This document shows, one piece after another, positions 7,251-13,478 of a DNA stretch of 15,076 nucleotides. The first letter of the stretch is position 1. Every line of letters starts with the position of its first letter. The position numbers were made by a program, and so were the translations under genes. The notes under the pieces are model-generated. The model worked only from the letters and a program-made list of their open reading frames with translations. It was not told the DNA's origin and made no database searches. Origin of the DNA: Methylomonas sp. (GTDB lineage Bacteria > Pseudomonadota > Gammaproteobacteria > Methylococcales > Methylomonadaceae); the NCBI GenBank assembly GCA_026989715.1, contig JALSIU010000235.1:1-15076 (forward strand). Direction: 5' to 3'.

Positions 7251-7425
7251 TGCCGACCCTTTTAAATTGTTAAATTATCAGTTTATTTGTCATGACACGG
7301 GCATTAAATGGCTAGAGCTGGATTGTCACTTAAGTATTAAGCATGCTGGTAACCGATATGCAGAGGAAGGCTACTTAAAGGAGTCTGCTTAAGTCTACTT
7401 AGGCTTTGTGAGTGTATATATAGCC

Positions 7426-7453
7426 TTGCTAGAAAACTGTCCCGTGTCATAAT
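7426..7453 (+). promoter_or_regulatory. aspS: Candidate aspS promoter
   Basis: TTGCTA (7426-7431) and CATAAT (7448-7453, five of six) are 16 bp apart. The start of transcription near 7460 would give aspS a leader of about 155 nt. The -10 element coincides with the left arm of a perfect dyad (7446-7467). Apart from this, the 7251-7615 gap holds no coding sequence I can support: it is AT-rich, contains an inverted pair (7292-7301 with 7441-7450), and ends with only a weak ribosome site for aspS. Confidence 0.5.
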
Positions 7454-7467
7454 CTTGGTATTATGAC
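7446..7467. promoter_or_regulatory. Perfect dyad over the aspS promoter
   Basis: GTCATAAT (7446-7453) and ATTATGAC (7460-7467) are perfect inverted copies separated by 6 bp. The left arm contains the candidate -10 and the right arm would lie at the transcription start. A dimeric regulator binding here would block transcription. As RNA it could form an 8-bp hairpin only if transcription began further upstream. No T run follows, so it is not a terminator. Confidence 0.4.
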
Positions 7468-7615
7468 TTTAAATTCTTAAACCGTCATTTTGTTATTGCC
7501 ATAGCGAATATGTGGATTATCGGCGGTTAATCATCAGAACAAAAATTATGCGTAGGCTTAAAGGCAAGCGTGCGGTTATATTTAATTATTAATTTATTAC
7601 AAACAGAGAAAATAT

Positions 7616-9400
7616 ATGCGTACCCACAAGTGCGGAGAATTAAACAAAGACAATTTAGGTGAAGCCGTCGAGCTGTGCGGCTGGGTACATAGAAGACGTG
7701 ACCACGGTGGTGTTATATTTATCGATTTAAGAGACCGTGCCGGCTTAGTGCAGGTAGTTTTTAATCCTGAAGCAGAAGATACGTTTGCCATTGCTGAAAG
7801 TGTACGTAGTGAATATGTATTGCGTGTAGAGGGTATTGTTAGAGACCGCTTGGAAGGCACGGTTAATTCTAATATGGCGACCGGTGAAATCGAAATATTG
7901 GTCAGCTATATCGAAGTGTTGAATGAAGCCGAAACACCGCCTTTCCCGATTGAAAGTGATATTGAAGTGAATGAAGAAATGCGTTTACGGTATCGCTATA
8001 TTGACTTGCGAAAAACAGCAATGTTGGAAAAAATGACGATGCGGCGTGATGTGACGCGGCATTTGCGTAATTTCCTAGATAATGAAGAGTTTTTCGAAAT
8101 GGAAACGCCTATCTTAACTAAGGCAACGCCTGAAGGGGCGCGTGATTATATCGTTCCTAGTCGTACGCATCCGAATGCTTTTTTCGCTTTACCGCAATCG
8201 CCACAATTGTATAAACAATTGTTGATGATGGCGGGAATGGATAAATATTATCAAATCGTGCGTTGTTTCCGTGATGAGGATTTGCGCGCGGATAGGCAAC
8301 CGGAATTTACCCAGCTGGATATTGAAACGTCTTTTATGAATGAAGACGAGATTATGGCGGTGATGGAAGAAATGATTCGTCAATTATATAAAGAGGTGAT
8401 TGACGTGCGTTTAGATGAACAATTTCCTAAAATCACCTACCAAGAATCTATGTCACGTTATGGCTGTGATCGTCCTGATTTACGTATCCCACTAGAATTA
8501 GTGGATATTGCTGATGAAATGAAGGGGGTCGAGTTTAAGGTTTTTTCAGGTCCTGCTAATGATCCAAATGGTCGCGTTGTTGCTTTACGCATTCCGGGGG
8601 GAGCCAAATTAACGCGCAAAGAAATTGATATTTACACTAAATACGTCAGCATTTATGGCGCGAAAGGTTTAGCTTATATTAAAGTCAATGATCGTGATGC
8701 TGGTCTGGAAGGCTTGCAATCCCCCATTGTTAAATTTGCCCCTGAGGAAGTATGGGAAGCGGTTATGAGCAAAGCAGGCGCACAAACAGGTGATTTGATT
8801 TTCTTTGGTGCCGATAAAGCTAAAATCGTTAATGAAGCGATGGGAGCCTTACGAGTTAAGATTGGACTGGACTTAGATTTATTAGAAGGCGATTGGAAAC
8901 CGGTTTGGGTGGTAGATTTTCCTATGTTTGATTGGGATGATAAAAATCAACGCTGGAATGCCATTCATCACCCCTTTACAGCCCCAAGTTGTTCTGAGGA
9001 AGAGTTGAAGGCTGATCCAGGTGCGGCCTTGTCACGTGCTTATGATTTAGTGTTGAATGGCACGGAAGTCGGGGGCGGTTCGATTCGTATCAATAAAACC
9101 GGTATGCAACAAACGGTACTGGAAATTTTAGGCATTGGTGAGCAAGAAGCACAAGATAAATTTGGCTTTTTACTCGAAGCGTTAAAATATGGTTGCCCAC
9201 CGCATGGCGGGATGGCTTATGGCTTAGATCGCCTAGTTATGTTAATGACAGGGTCTGCCTCGATTCGAGATGTGATTGCCTTCCCTAAAACGCAATCAGC
9301 CGCTTGCCCATTAGTGGATGCCCCCGCTGCCGTCAGTGATGAGCAGTTAAGAGAGTTAAGTATTAAGTTGCGCAAGGTTGCTGCCAAAGAAGAGGCTTAA
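7616..9400 (+). CDS. aspS: Aspartyl-tRNA synthetase, bacterial type, predicted non-discriminating
   Basis: Class IIb synthetase charging tRNA-Asp with aspartate. At 594 residues it has the full bacterial layout: N-terminal OB fold for anticodon binding (1-105), catalytic core with ETPILTKATPEGARDYIVPSR (about 163-183) and motif 2 FRDEDLRADRQPEFTQ (218-233), a GAD insertion in the middle, and motif 3 GGMAYGLDRLVML near the C-terminus. Two anticodon-domain positions are informative. His30 (RRRDHGG) and Gly81 (RLEGTVN) match Pseudomonas aeruginosa AspRS, which also charges tRNA-Asn, rather than the Leu and Lys of the discriminating E. coli enzyme. Misacylated Asp-tRNA-Asn would then need the GatCAB amidotransferase, not in this window. 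The ribosome site upstream is weak (AGAGAA). Confidence 0.97.
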   Translation: MRTHKCGELNKDNLGEAVELCGWVHRRRDHGGVIFIDLRDRAGLVQVVFNPEAEDTFAIAESVRSEYVLRVEGIVRDRLEGTVNSNMATGEIEILVSYIEVLNEAETPPFPIESDIEVNEEMRLRYRYIDLRKTAMLEKMTMRRDVTRHLRNFLDNEEFFEMETPILTKATPEGARDYIVPSRTHPNAFFALPQSPQLYKQLLMMAGMDKYYQIVRCFRDEDLRADRQPEFTQLDIETSFMNEDEIMAVMEEMIRQLYKEVIDVRLDEQFPKITYQESMSRYGCDRPDLRIPLELVDIADEMKGVEFKVFSGPANDPNGRVVALRIPGGAKLTRKEIDIYTKYVSIYGAKGLAYIKVNDRDAGLEGLQSPIVKFAPEEVWEAVMSKAGAQTGDLIFFGADKAKIVNEAMGALRVKIGLDLDLLEGDWKPVWVVDFPMFDWDDKNQRWNAIHHPFTAPSCSEEELKADPGAALSRAYDLVLNGTEVGGGSIRINKTGMQQTVLEILGIGEQEAQDKFGFLLEALKYGCPPHGGMAYGLDRLVMLMTGSASIRDVIAFPKTQSAACPLVDAPAAVSDEQLRELSIKLRKVAAKEEA

Positions 9401-9429
9401 TCTGCTTTTATTGTTGCGTAGATTTGTAG

Positions 9430-9486
9430 GTTATAAGATGCGACTCCACAATATTCACACTGTTGGGGTCGTACCTTATCCATAAC
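9430..9486. repeat. Imperfect hairpin between aspS and nadA
   Basis: The arm 9434-9448 (TAAGATGCGACTCCA) pairs with 9464-9478 (TGGGGTCGTACCTTA) over 15 positions: 12 Watson-Crick, two G-T and one mismatch. An outer GTTA/TAAC pair extends it after a 4-nt bulge, and the loop has 15 nt. No T run follows, so it is not an ordinary terminator of aspS. The rest of the 164-bp gap holds a GTCATGAC palindrome (9504-9511) and no clear promoter or Shine-Dalgarno for nadA. Confidence 0.45.
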
Positions 9487-9564
9487 TTACTATATTGTAC
9501 GTAGTCATGACTGCGGCACAGAATGCTGGAGCATGGGAACTATAAATATTGAAGTAAAATAATT

Positions 9565-10653
9565 ATGTCAGCACTACCTATTCAAGATTATGCATTACTT
9601 TCTGATGAAGAATGTGATGTAAAAATTCAGCAAGCCAAAGCAACACTTGGTAATCGCTGTATCGTTTTAGGCCATCATTATCAACGTGATGAAGTCTTTA
9701 AGCATGCCGATATTTCAGGAGATTCTTTGAAATTATCCAAAGAAGCGGCAGAATCTGATGCGGAATACATCGTTTTTTGTGGTGTACATTTTATGGCCGA
9801 AGTGGCAGATATTTTATCGCGCCCTGAGCAAATCGCCATTTTGCCTGATTTAGCAGCAGGTTGTTCCATGGCGGATATGGCCAATAAAACGGCGGTACAA
9901 CGCTGTTGGGATGAGTTGGCTGATGTGATTGATGTTGAAAATACGGTAACACCCGTGACGTATATTAATTCAGCGGCGGACTTAAAGGCTTTTTGTGGGC
10001 AACATGAAGGGATTGTTTGTACTTCATCTAATGCGCAAAAAATTCTGGATTGGAGTTTTGCCAAACGTGAAAAAATATTATTTTTCCCCGACCAGCATTT
10101 AGGGCGTAATACCGCTTTTCAAATGGGAATTCCATTGGAAGAAATGGTGGTTTGGGATTTTACGAAACCACTCGGTGGTTTGACTGCTGAGCAGATTCAA
10201 CAGGCAAAAATGATTTTATGGGGCGGTTACTGTTCTGTACATCAATTTTTTCAACCGGAACAAATTGATCATTTTTTAGAGCGTTACCCGGAAACGAAAG
10301 TCATTGCACACCCGGAAGCGTGTTTTGAAGTGTGTCAAAAGGCTGACTATATCGGCTCTACGGAAATGATTTTAAAAACAGTGCGCGAAGCCGAGCTGAA
10401 TACGCGTTGGTTAGTTGCGACTGAGTTGAATTTGGTCAATCGCTTGCATGAAGAATGCCAAGCGCAGGGTAAAAATGTACACTTTATGTCGCCTGCACTG
10501 AGTATGTGTTCCACTATGTTCCGTACCGACCCACAGCATGTGGCATGGATATTGGAAAATTTAGCGGCAGGCCACGTTGTTAATCGGATACAAGTTGCCG
10601 ATGTCGATGCAAAATTCGCCAAAATTGCGTTAGACAATATGCTTTCTTTATAA
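9565..10653 (+). CDS. nadA: Quinolinate synthase
   Basis: Iron-sulphur enzyme condensing iminoaspartate with dihydroxyacetone phosphate to quinolinate, the second step of de novo NAD synthesis. It has 362 residues, and the sequence (GHHYQRDEVFKHADISGDS at 36-54) resembles the longer Bacillus-like subfamily more than the 347-residue E. coli form. Three cysteines spaced through the protein are the expected ligands of the single 4Fe-4S cluster: Cys100 (AAGCSMADM), Cys223 (GGYCSVHQ) and Cys315 (LSMCSTMFRT). His38 (GHHYQ) and His249-Pro-Glu (IAHPE) are other conserved active-site elements. NadB and NadC, which act before and after it, are not in the window. The start has only a weak ribosome site, but no better in-frame alternative exists. 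Confidence 0.94.
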   Translation: MSALPIQDYALLSDEECDVKIQQAKATLGNRCIVLGHHYQRDEVFKHADISGDSLKLSKEAAESDAEYIVFCGVHFMAEVADILSRPEQIAILPDLAAGCSMADMANKTAVQRCWDELADVIDVENTVTPVTYINSAADLKAFCGQHEGIVCTSSNAQKILDWSFAKREKILFFPDQHLGRNTAFQMGIPLEEMVVWDFTKPLGGLTAEQIQQAKMILWGGYCSVHQFFQPEQIDHFLERYPETKVIAHPEACFEVCQKADYIGSTEMILKTVREAELNTRWLVATELNLVNRLHEECQAQGKNVHFMSPALSMCSTMFRTDPQHVAWILENLAAGHVVNRIQVADVDAKFAKIALDNMLSL

Positions 10654-10695
10654 TGATTTTCTGTAATCAATTGATATATATTTAAAAAGTATTTT

Positions 10696-10711
10696 TGGAA
10701 TAAAAAGTGCT
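10696..10711 (+). promoter_or_regulatory. flgL: Candidate sigma-54 promoter for flgL
   Basis: TGGAATAAAAAGTGCT carries the invariant GG (10697-10698) and GC (10709-10710) exactly 10 bp apart, as the -24/-12 elements require, and matches eight of twelve defined consensus bases. Transcription would begin near 10722, about 70 bp before the flgL start. RpoN control of flgK and flgL is established in Pseudomonas-type flagellar hierarchies. A 6-bp inverted repeat (AAGCTG/CAGCTT, 10746-10763) lies in the leader. Confidence 0.5.
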
Positions 10712-10792
10712 TTAATCTTCGTATAAATAGTATTTGGGTATTATTAAGCTGAATCAGCAGCTTGGATATCCAGAAAATATAAGGAGATTAGT

Positions 10793-11716
10793 ATGAGAGT
10801 CTCGACCTCTTGGGCGCAACAATTAAGTGTTACTGCAATGCTTAAACAACAGGAAACTGTTACCAAAACACAAATGCAGCTATCGACAGGCTTAAAAAAT
10901 ATAACGCCTGCGGATGACCCGATTGCTGCCAACAATATCTTGGACTTTCAAGAGCGTATTGATAAAACCATTCAATATCAAGAAAATGCAGATACCGCTA
11001 AAGCAAGGAATAGCTTAGAAGGTTCGGTATTAATGAATGGGCGTGAAAGTTTGCTTAGAGCACGCGATCTCGCCGTACAGGCATTAAATGAAGCGGTTTT
11101 AAAACCGGAAGATAAATTAGCCATTGAGGCTGAAATTCGTCAAATTCAAGAACATATGCTGAGCTTAGTGAATACTCAGGATGCCAATGGCGAGTATATC
11201 TTTTCAGGCGCACTCTCAGAGACTCCGACCTTTTCATCCACAGCACCTTATACCTACCAAGGTAGCGGTACGCAAAGGGAATTACAGATTGGCACCGATC
11301 GCCGTATTGTTGATGGCGATTTAGGTTTTACCATTTTTGAAAATATTCCGACTGCCTCCGCCCCTCCGCCTGCTACCCGCAATATATTGAATACCTTAGA
11401 AGCTTTTTCAGATGGGTTAACAGGGGCTACGTTACCTTATCATGGCACGGTTAATGAGGCATTGGCTGATATTGATGCCGCTTTAGAAAAAATAGGTGAA
11501 GCTGAAGCCAGAGTAGGAGCCAGGCTAAGGGCTTTGGATAGTCAAGAAGCACAAAATAGTAGTGATTTATTGGCTATGAAAAGTACTCTATCAGGGGTAA
11601 AAGATTTAGATTATGCAGAAGCGATTAGCCGGTTTGAACTGGAAAATACGGTCTTAAAAGCCTCACAACAGGCCTATGTCAAAGTGCAGGGTTTATCTTT
11701 ATTTAATTATTTATAG
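10793..11716 (+). CDS. flgL: Flagellar hook-filament junction protein FlgL (HAP3)
   Basis: Structural protein joining hook and filament, exported through the flagellar type III apparatus, hence no cleavable signal. It has 307 residues, close to E. coli FlgL. The N-terminal coiled region is flagellin-like, with QMQLSTGLKNITPADDPIAA (residues 27-46) followed by long helices to about 130. A variable central part contains GEYIFSGALSETPTF (residues 134-148) and a short proline-rich stretch (ASAPPPA). The C-terminal helix ends VLKASQQAYVKVQGLSLFNYL, matching the D0 helix of the family. AAGGAG six bases upstream gives a strong start. In most flagellated gammaproteobacteria flgL directly follows flgK, but here nadA is upstream and cpdA converges 11 bp downstream, so it sits apart from its usual partner. 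Confidence 0.93.
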   Translation: MRVSTSWAQQLSVTAMLKQQETVTKTQMQLSTGLKNITPADDPIAANNILDFQERIDKTIQYQENADTAKARNSLEGSVLMNGRESLLRARDLAVQALNEAVLKPEDKLAIEAEIRQIQEHMLSLVNTQDANGEYIFSGALSETPTFSSTAPYTYQGSGTQRELQIGTDRRIVDGDLGFTIFENIPTASAPPPATRNILNTLEAFSDGLTGATLPYHGTVNEALADIDAALEKIGEAEARVGARLRALDSQEAQNSSDLLAMKSTLSGVKDLDYAEAISRFELENTVLKASQQAYVKVQGLSLFNYL

Positions 11717-11727
11717 GAATGCAATCG

Positions 11728-12513
11728 TTAATGCGTCATAGGGCAAATAATATCACTGATAACCCGCCCATCCGCAAAACAATCTATTAAGCGAAAACCG
11801 GGGCGACTCATAGTCTCTTGTACTCGTTTAGGGTAGGGGAGTACGCCTGTAGAAGGGGTCGATAAATATAAACAATGCCCCTCATAAATGGAAAATGGTT
11901 GATGCACATGTCCTGAAAGTACGGCTCGCACCGCAGGCCAATGTGCGAGAGCTTGCCTATATTGAGGTGCATCGGCAACGGATGCACGAATAGCGCGTAA
12001 TGGGTGGTCGAGTAAATTATGATGCATGGCTAGTAAATAAGGCTGCGCTGGGGGCTGTTGCATTTTTGCGCTCAATTGCGCCCACAATTTGGAATCAATG
12101 CGCCCATCAGCGCGGTTCGGTATAGCGGTCGGCAACAATAATATGCGCCAACCCCTCATATTTTGCCAAGGATGCATATCAACGCCTTTGCTGGGGTACA
12201 CCGATTGCATGACGACCTCATTGTCGTGATTACCCGCCAAAGCAAAGCTTGGTACATGAAAGTGTTCCAGCATATCTGCCAAGCGTAGATACGTTTCTGC
12301 TTTATGGTCATGTGCTAAATCACCGGTTAATAAAAAAGCATCCGGGCGTAAATTTTCTGCGGCAATAAAATCTAAAGTACGCTCAAGTGCTGTCTGTGTG
12401 ATACAGCCTTTAAATGATTGCTTAATATCTGCAAATAAATGTAAATCGGTTAATTGAATGAGGCGTAAAGTAGCGGGGGTATCAGTCATATCAAGATTTT
12501 TGGGAGCCGACAT
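11728..12513 (-). CDS. cpdA: 3',5'-cyclic AMP phosphodiesterase CpdA
   Basis: Class III cyclic-nucleotide phosphodiesterase of the calcineurin-like metallophosphoesterase fold; it hydrolyses cAMP to AMP and thereby lowers CRP-type signalling. It has 261 residues. All metal-binding motifs are visible in order: Asp23-x-His25 (TDLHLF), Gly-Asp65 (TGDLAHD), Asn95-His96 (GNHDN), His164 (AMHHN), and His202-x-His204 (SGHVHQPF). The family segment TPSTGV (219-224) and the C-terminal PGFRLIDCFADG also align with E. coli CpdA. The start is uncertain: neither the ATG at 12513 nor the one at 12489 has a clear Shine-Dalgarno. I kept the longer form because its N-terminus is closer to the E. coli length. 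It converges on flgL with an 11-bp gap and no terminator. Confidence 0.88.
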   Translation of the reverse strand: MSAPKNLDMTDTPATLRLIQLTDLHLFADIKQSFKGCITQTALERTLDFIAAENLRPDAFLLTGDLAHDHKAETYLRLADMLEHFHVPSFALAGNHDNEVVMQSVYPSKGVDMHPWQNMRGWRILLLPTAIPNRADGRIDSKLWAQLSAKMQQPPAQPYLLAMHHNLLDHPLRAIRASVADAPQYRQALAHWPAVRAVLSGHVHQPFSIYEGHCLYLSTPSTGVLPYPKRVQETMSRPGFRLIDCFADGRVISDIICPMTH

Positions 12514-12585
12514 TTTAAGTGCGAGCGATTTCTTGTAAAAGAGGGATATTGCTTAAGCCGCGCAAGATTTGGCTTTTTTGACCTA

Positions 12586-12615
12586 GACTTAAGGACTGAG
12601 TTCAGCCCTTAAGTC
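12586..12615. repeat. Near-perfect 14-bp hairpin upstream of cpdA
   Basis: GACTTAAGGACTGA (12586-12599) and TCAGCCCTTAAGTC (12602-12615) are inverted with one mismatch and a 2-bp centre. On the minus strand the mismatch becomes a G-U pair, so the hairpin is most stable in RNA running towards cpdA, about 73 bp upstream of its start. No T run follows on that strand. On the plus strand ATTTTAA follows, but no plus-strand gene ends nearby. Confidence 0.5.
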
Positions 12616-12717
12616 ATTTTAATCAGTTTTGGTAGAGACAAGAAAAAAGGAGTTCGCTTTATTTTTCCTTGACTCTTTTAATATATAGAGGATATTAGCG
12701 GTCATGTATTTTTATCT

Positions 12718-12740
12718 AAAAATTAATGAGCTTAATTTTT
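12718..12740 (-). terminator. Possible weak terminator of the small exported protein gene
   Basis: A 9-bp stem of A/T pairs only (AAAAATTAA/TTAATTTTT) encloses a 5-nt loop, 41 bp past the stop codon of the minus-strand gene; the right arm provides a T run. With no GC pairs, termination would be inefficient. The rest of 12514-12780 is AT-rich and apart from the hairpin at 12586-12615 shows nothing I can name. Confidence 0.3.
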
Positions 12741-12780
12741 TCAAAAAATGTAATTTCGCGTGTCCTTTGGATATCAACAA

Positions 12781-13131
12781 TTAGAATCTAATCGCGTTAT
12801 ATCCATGTTTCGCTTTTTCTAATTCAGCTATTGCACCCGGTAGGTCAGATTTTTTTAATAGTTTTTTGGCTTTAGTAAAATGCGCTGAAAGTCTACCAAT
12901 TTTTGCTGCGTTTTCTTCGCTATTAAGTTCTTTCTTGGCGCGTTTAGCTTCTTTAGTATGTGCCATCGCCGCATCAATATTATTGGCATTAATACTTTTA
13001 ATCGCTTCATCAATATGAGCAGAAATATTAGCGACTGCCTGACTATTGCGATCCGCAAAGGCAAGTGAGGAAAAAGAGCCTAAAAAGAGTGACATTAAGA
13101 CTGCAATAAGAGTGCTTTTAAATGATTTCAT
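12781..13131 (-). CDS. Small exported helical-repeat protein, SmbP-like architecture
   Basis: Not firmly recognised. The start at 13131 gives 116 residues and is preferred to an upstream ATG (13176) because it has GAGG upstream and begins directly with a signal peptide: MKSFK, a hydrophobic core to about residue 20, and a likely signal peptidase I site after SLAFA (residue 26). The mature protein (about 90 residues) should be all-helical and is rich in Lys and Ala. It contains two related 34-residue units, 36-69 (ISAHIDEAIK...) and 81-114 (LSAHFTKAKK...), sharing SAH, A, K, then A-x-A and a late AK. This layout recalls the small periplasmic metal-binding protein SmbP of nitrifiers and methylotrophs, but histidine is scarce (five in the mature part), so metal binding is doubtful. 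No partner gene is adjacent. Confidence 0.62.
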   Translation of the reverse strand: MKSFKSTLIAVLMSLFLGSFSSLAFADRNSQAVANISAHIDEAIKSINANNIDAAMAHTKEAKRAKKELNSEENAAKIGRLSAHFTKAKKLLKKSDLPGAIAELEKAKHGYNAIRF

Positions 13132-13213
13132 AAATGTGAACCTCGTTGTTATAATTATTTTTAGTTGTGTAAGCACATAAATATTTCTTATTTACAGATA
13201 TATGCCGAATTCG

Positions 13214-13222
13214 ATTCTAGCA
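13214..13222 (-). promoter_or_regulatory. Extended -10 promoter of the small exported protein gene
   Basis: The minus strand reads TGCTAGAAT: an extended TGn followed by TAGAAT, five of six to the -10 consensus. No good -35 lies at standard spacing, as is common for extended -10 promoters. Transcription would start near 13207, giving a 76-nt leader to the ATG at 13131. Confidence 0.5.
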
Positions 13223-13341
13223 TAGAATTTGTACCTATTGCACAAATGAGACTTAGATAAACTTAAATTAGGCGACATAGTTTGAGATGGCATGGGTAAG
13301 CGGTAGGTTGCAGAGTTGGCCGTTAGGGGAACTAATGCAAA

Positions 13342-13388
13342 TTGTTATCAGCGGCTCTTCCGCAAAGCTCCAGAGCCACTGATAACAA
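13342..13388. repeat. Long hairpin 1 of a tandem pair
   Basis: A 17-bp arm (TTGTTATCAGCGGCTCT, 13342-13358) is inverted at 13372-13388 with a single mismatch, around a 13-nt loop. In minus-strand RNA the mismatch is a G-U pair, so the stem is unbroken. It lies in the 347-bp non-coding gap between the methyltransferase and the small exported protein gene. No T run follows on either strand. See hairpin 2 at 13396-13460. Confidence 0.6.
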
Positions 13389-13395
13389 AGTGTTC

Positions 13396-13460
13396 GACTG
13401 GACAATTTTACCTGGATAATCGCCAATAAATCGGGCATTATCAAGGCAAAATCGCCAGTC
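13396..13460. repeat. Long hairpin 2 of a tandem pair
   Basis: Arms 13396-13424 and 13432-13460 are inverted copies over about 28 positions, with a few mismatches and one bulge, around the loop AATAAAT. The outer ends are GACTGG/CCAGTC. A perfect 10-bp palindrome, CACCATGGTG (13460-13469), touches its edge. It begins 18 bp past the methyltransferase stop codon and could protect or end that transcript, though no T run is present. Together with hairpin 1 it looks like a small inserted palindromic element. Confidence 0.55.
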
Positions 13461-13478
13461 ACCATGGTGTTTAATTGA

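Noticed and set aside
7192..7392. 66-codon plus-strand frame starting inside fmdB, with a DUF502-like MKNRLR beginning
   Set aside because: Its first third is the out-of-frame reading of the fmdB cysteine-rich tail, which is clearly the coding frame, and the rest has no membrane segments as DUF502 would need.
9681..10064. 127-codon minus-strand frame within nadA
   Set aside because: It is the complement of a clearly conserved gene, with no domain or ribosome site of its own.
10701..10728. Sigma-28-like promoter for flgL
   Set aside because: The -10 part (TCGTATAA) fits GCCGATAA poorly and needs an extra base; the sigma-54 reading fits the invariant positions.
12669..12696. Plus-strand promoter-like TTGACT-N16-GATATT
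   Set aside because: No plus-strand gene or structured RNA follows; it would run antisense into the small exported protein gene, and AT-rich DNA easily yields such matches.
13268..13465. 65-codon minus-strand open frame in the methyltransferase-small protein gap
   Set aside because: It runs straight through both long hairpins, has no ribosome site, and its peptide shows no recognisable domain; the symmetry of the DNA explains the sequence better than coding.
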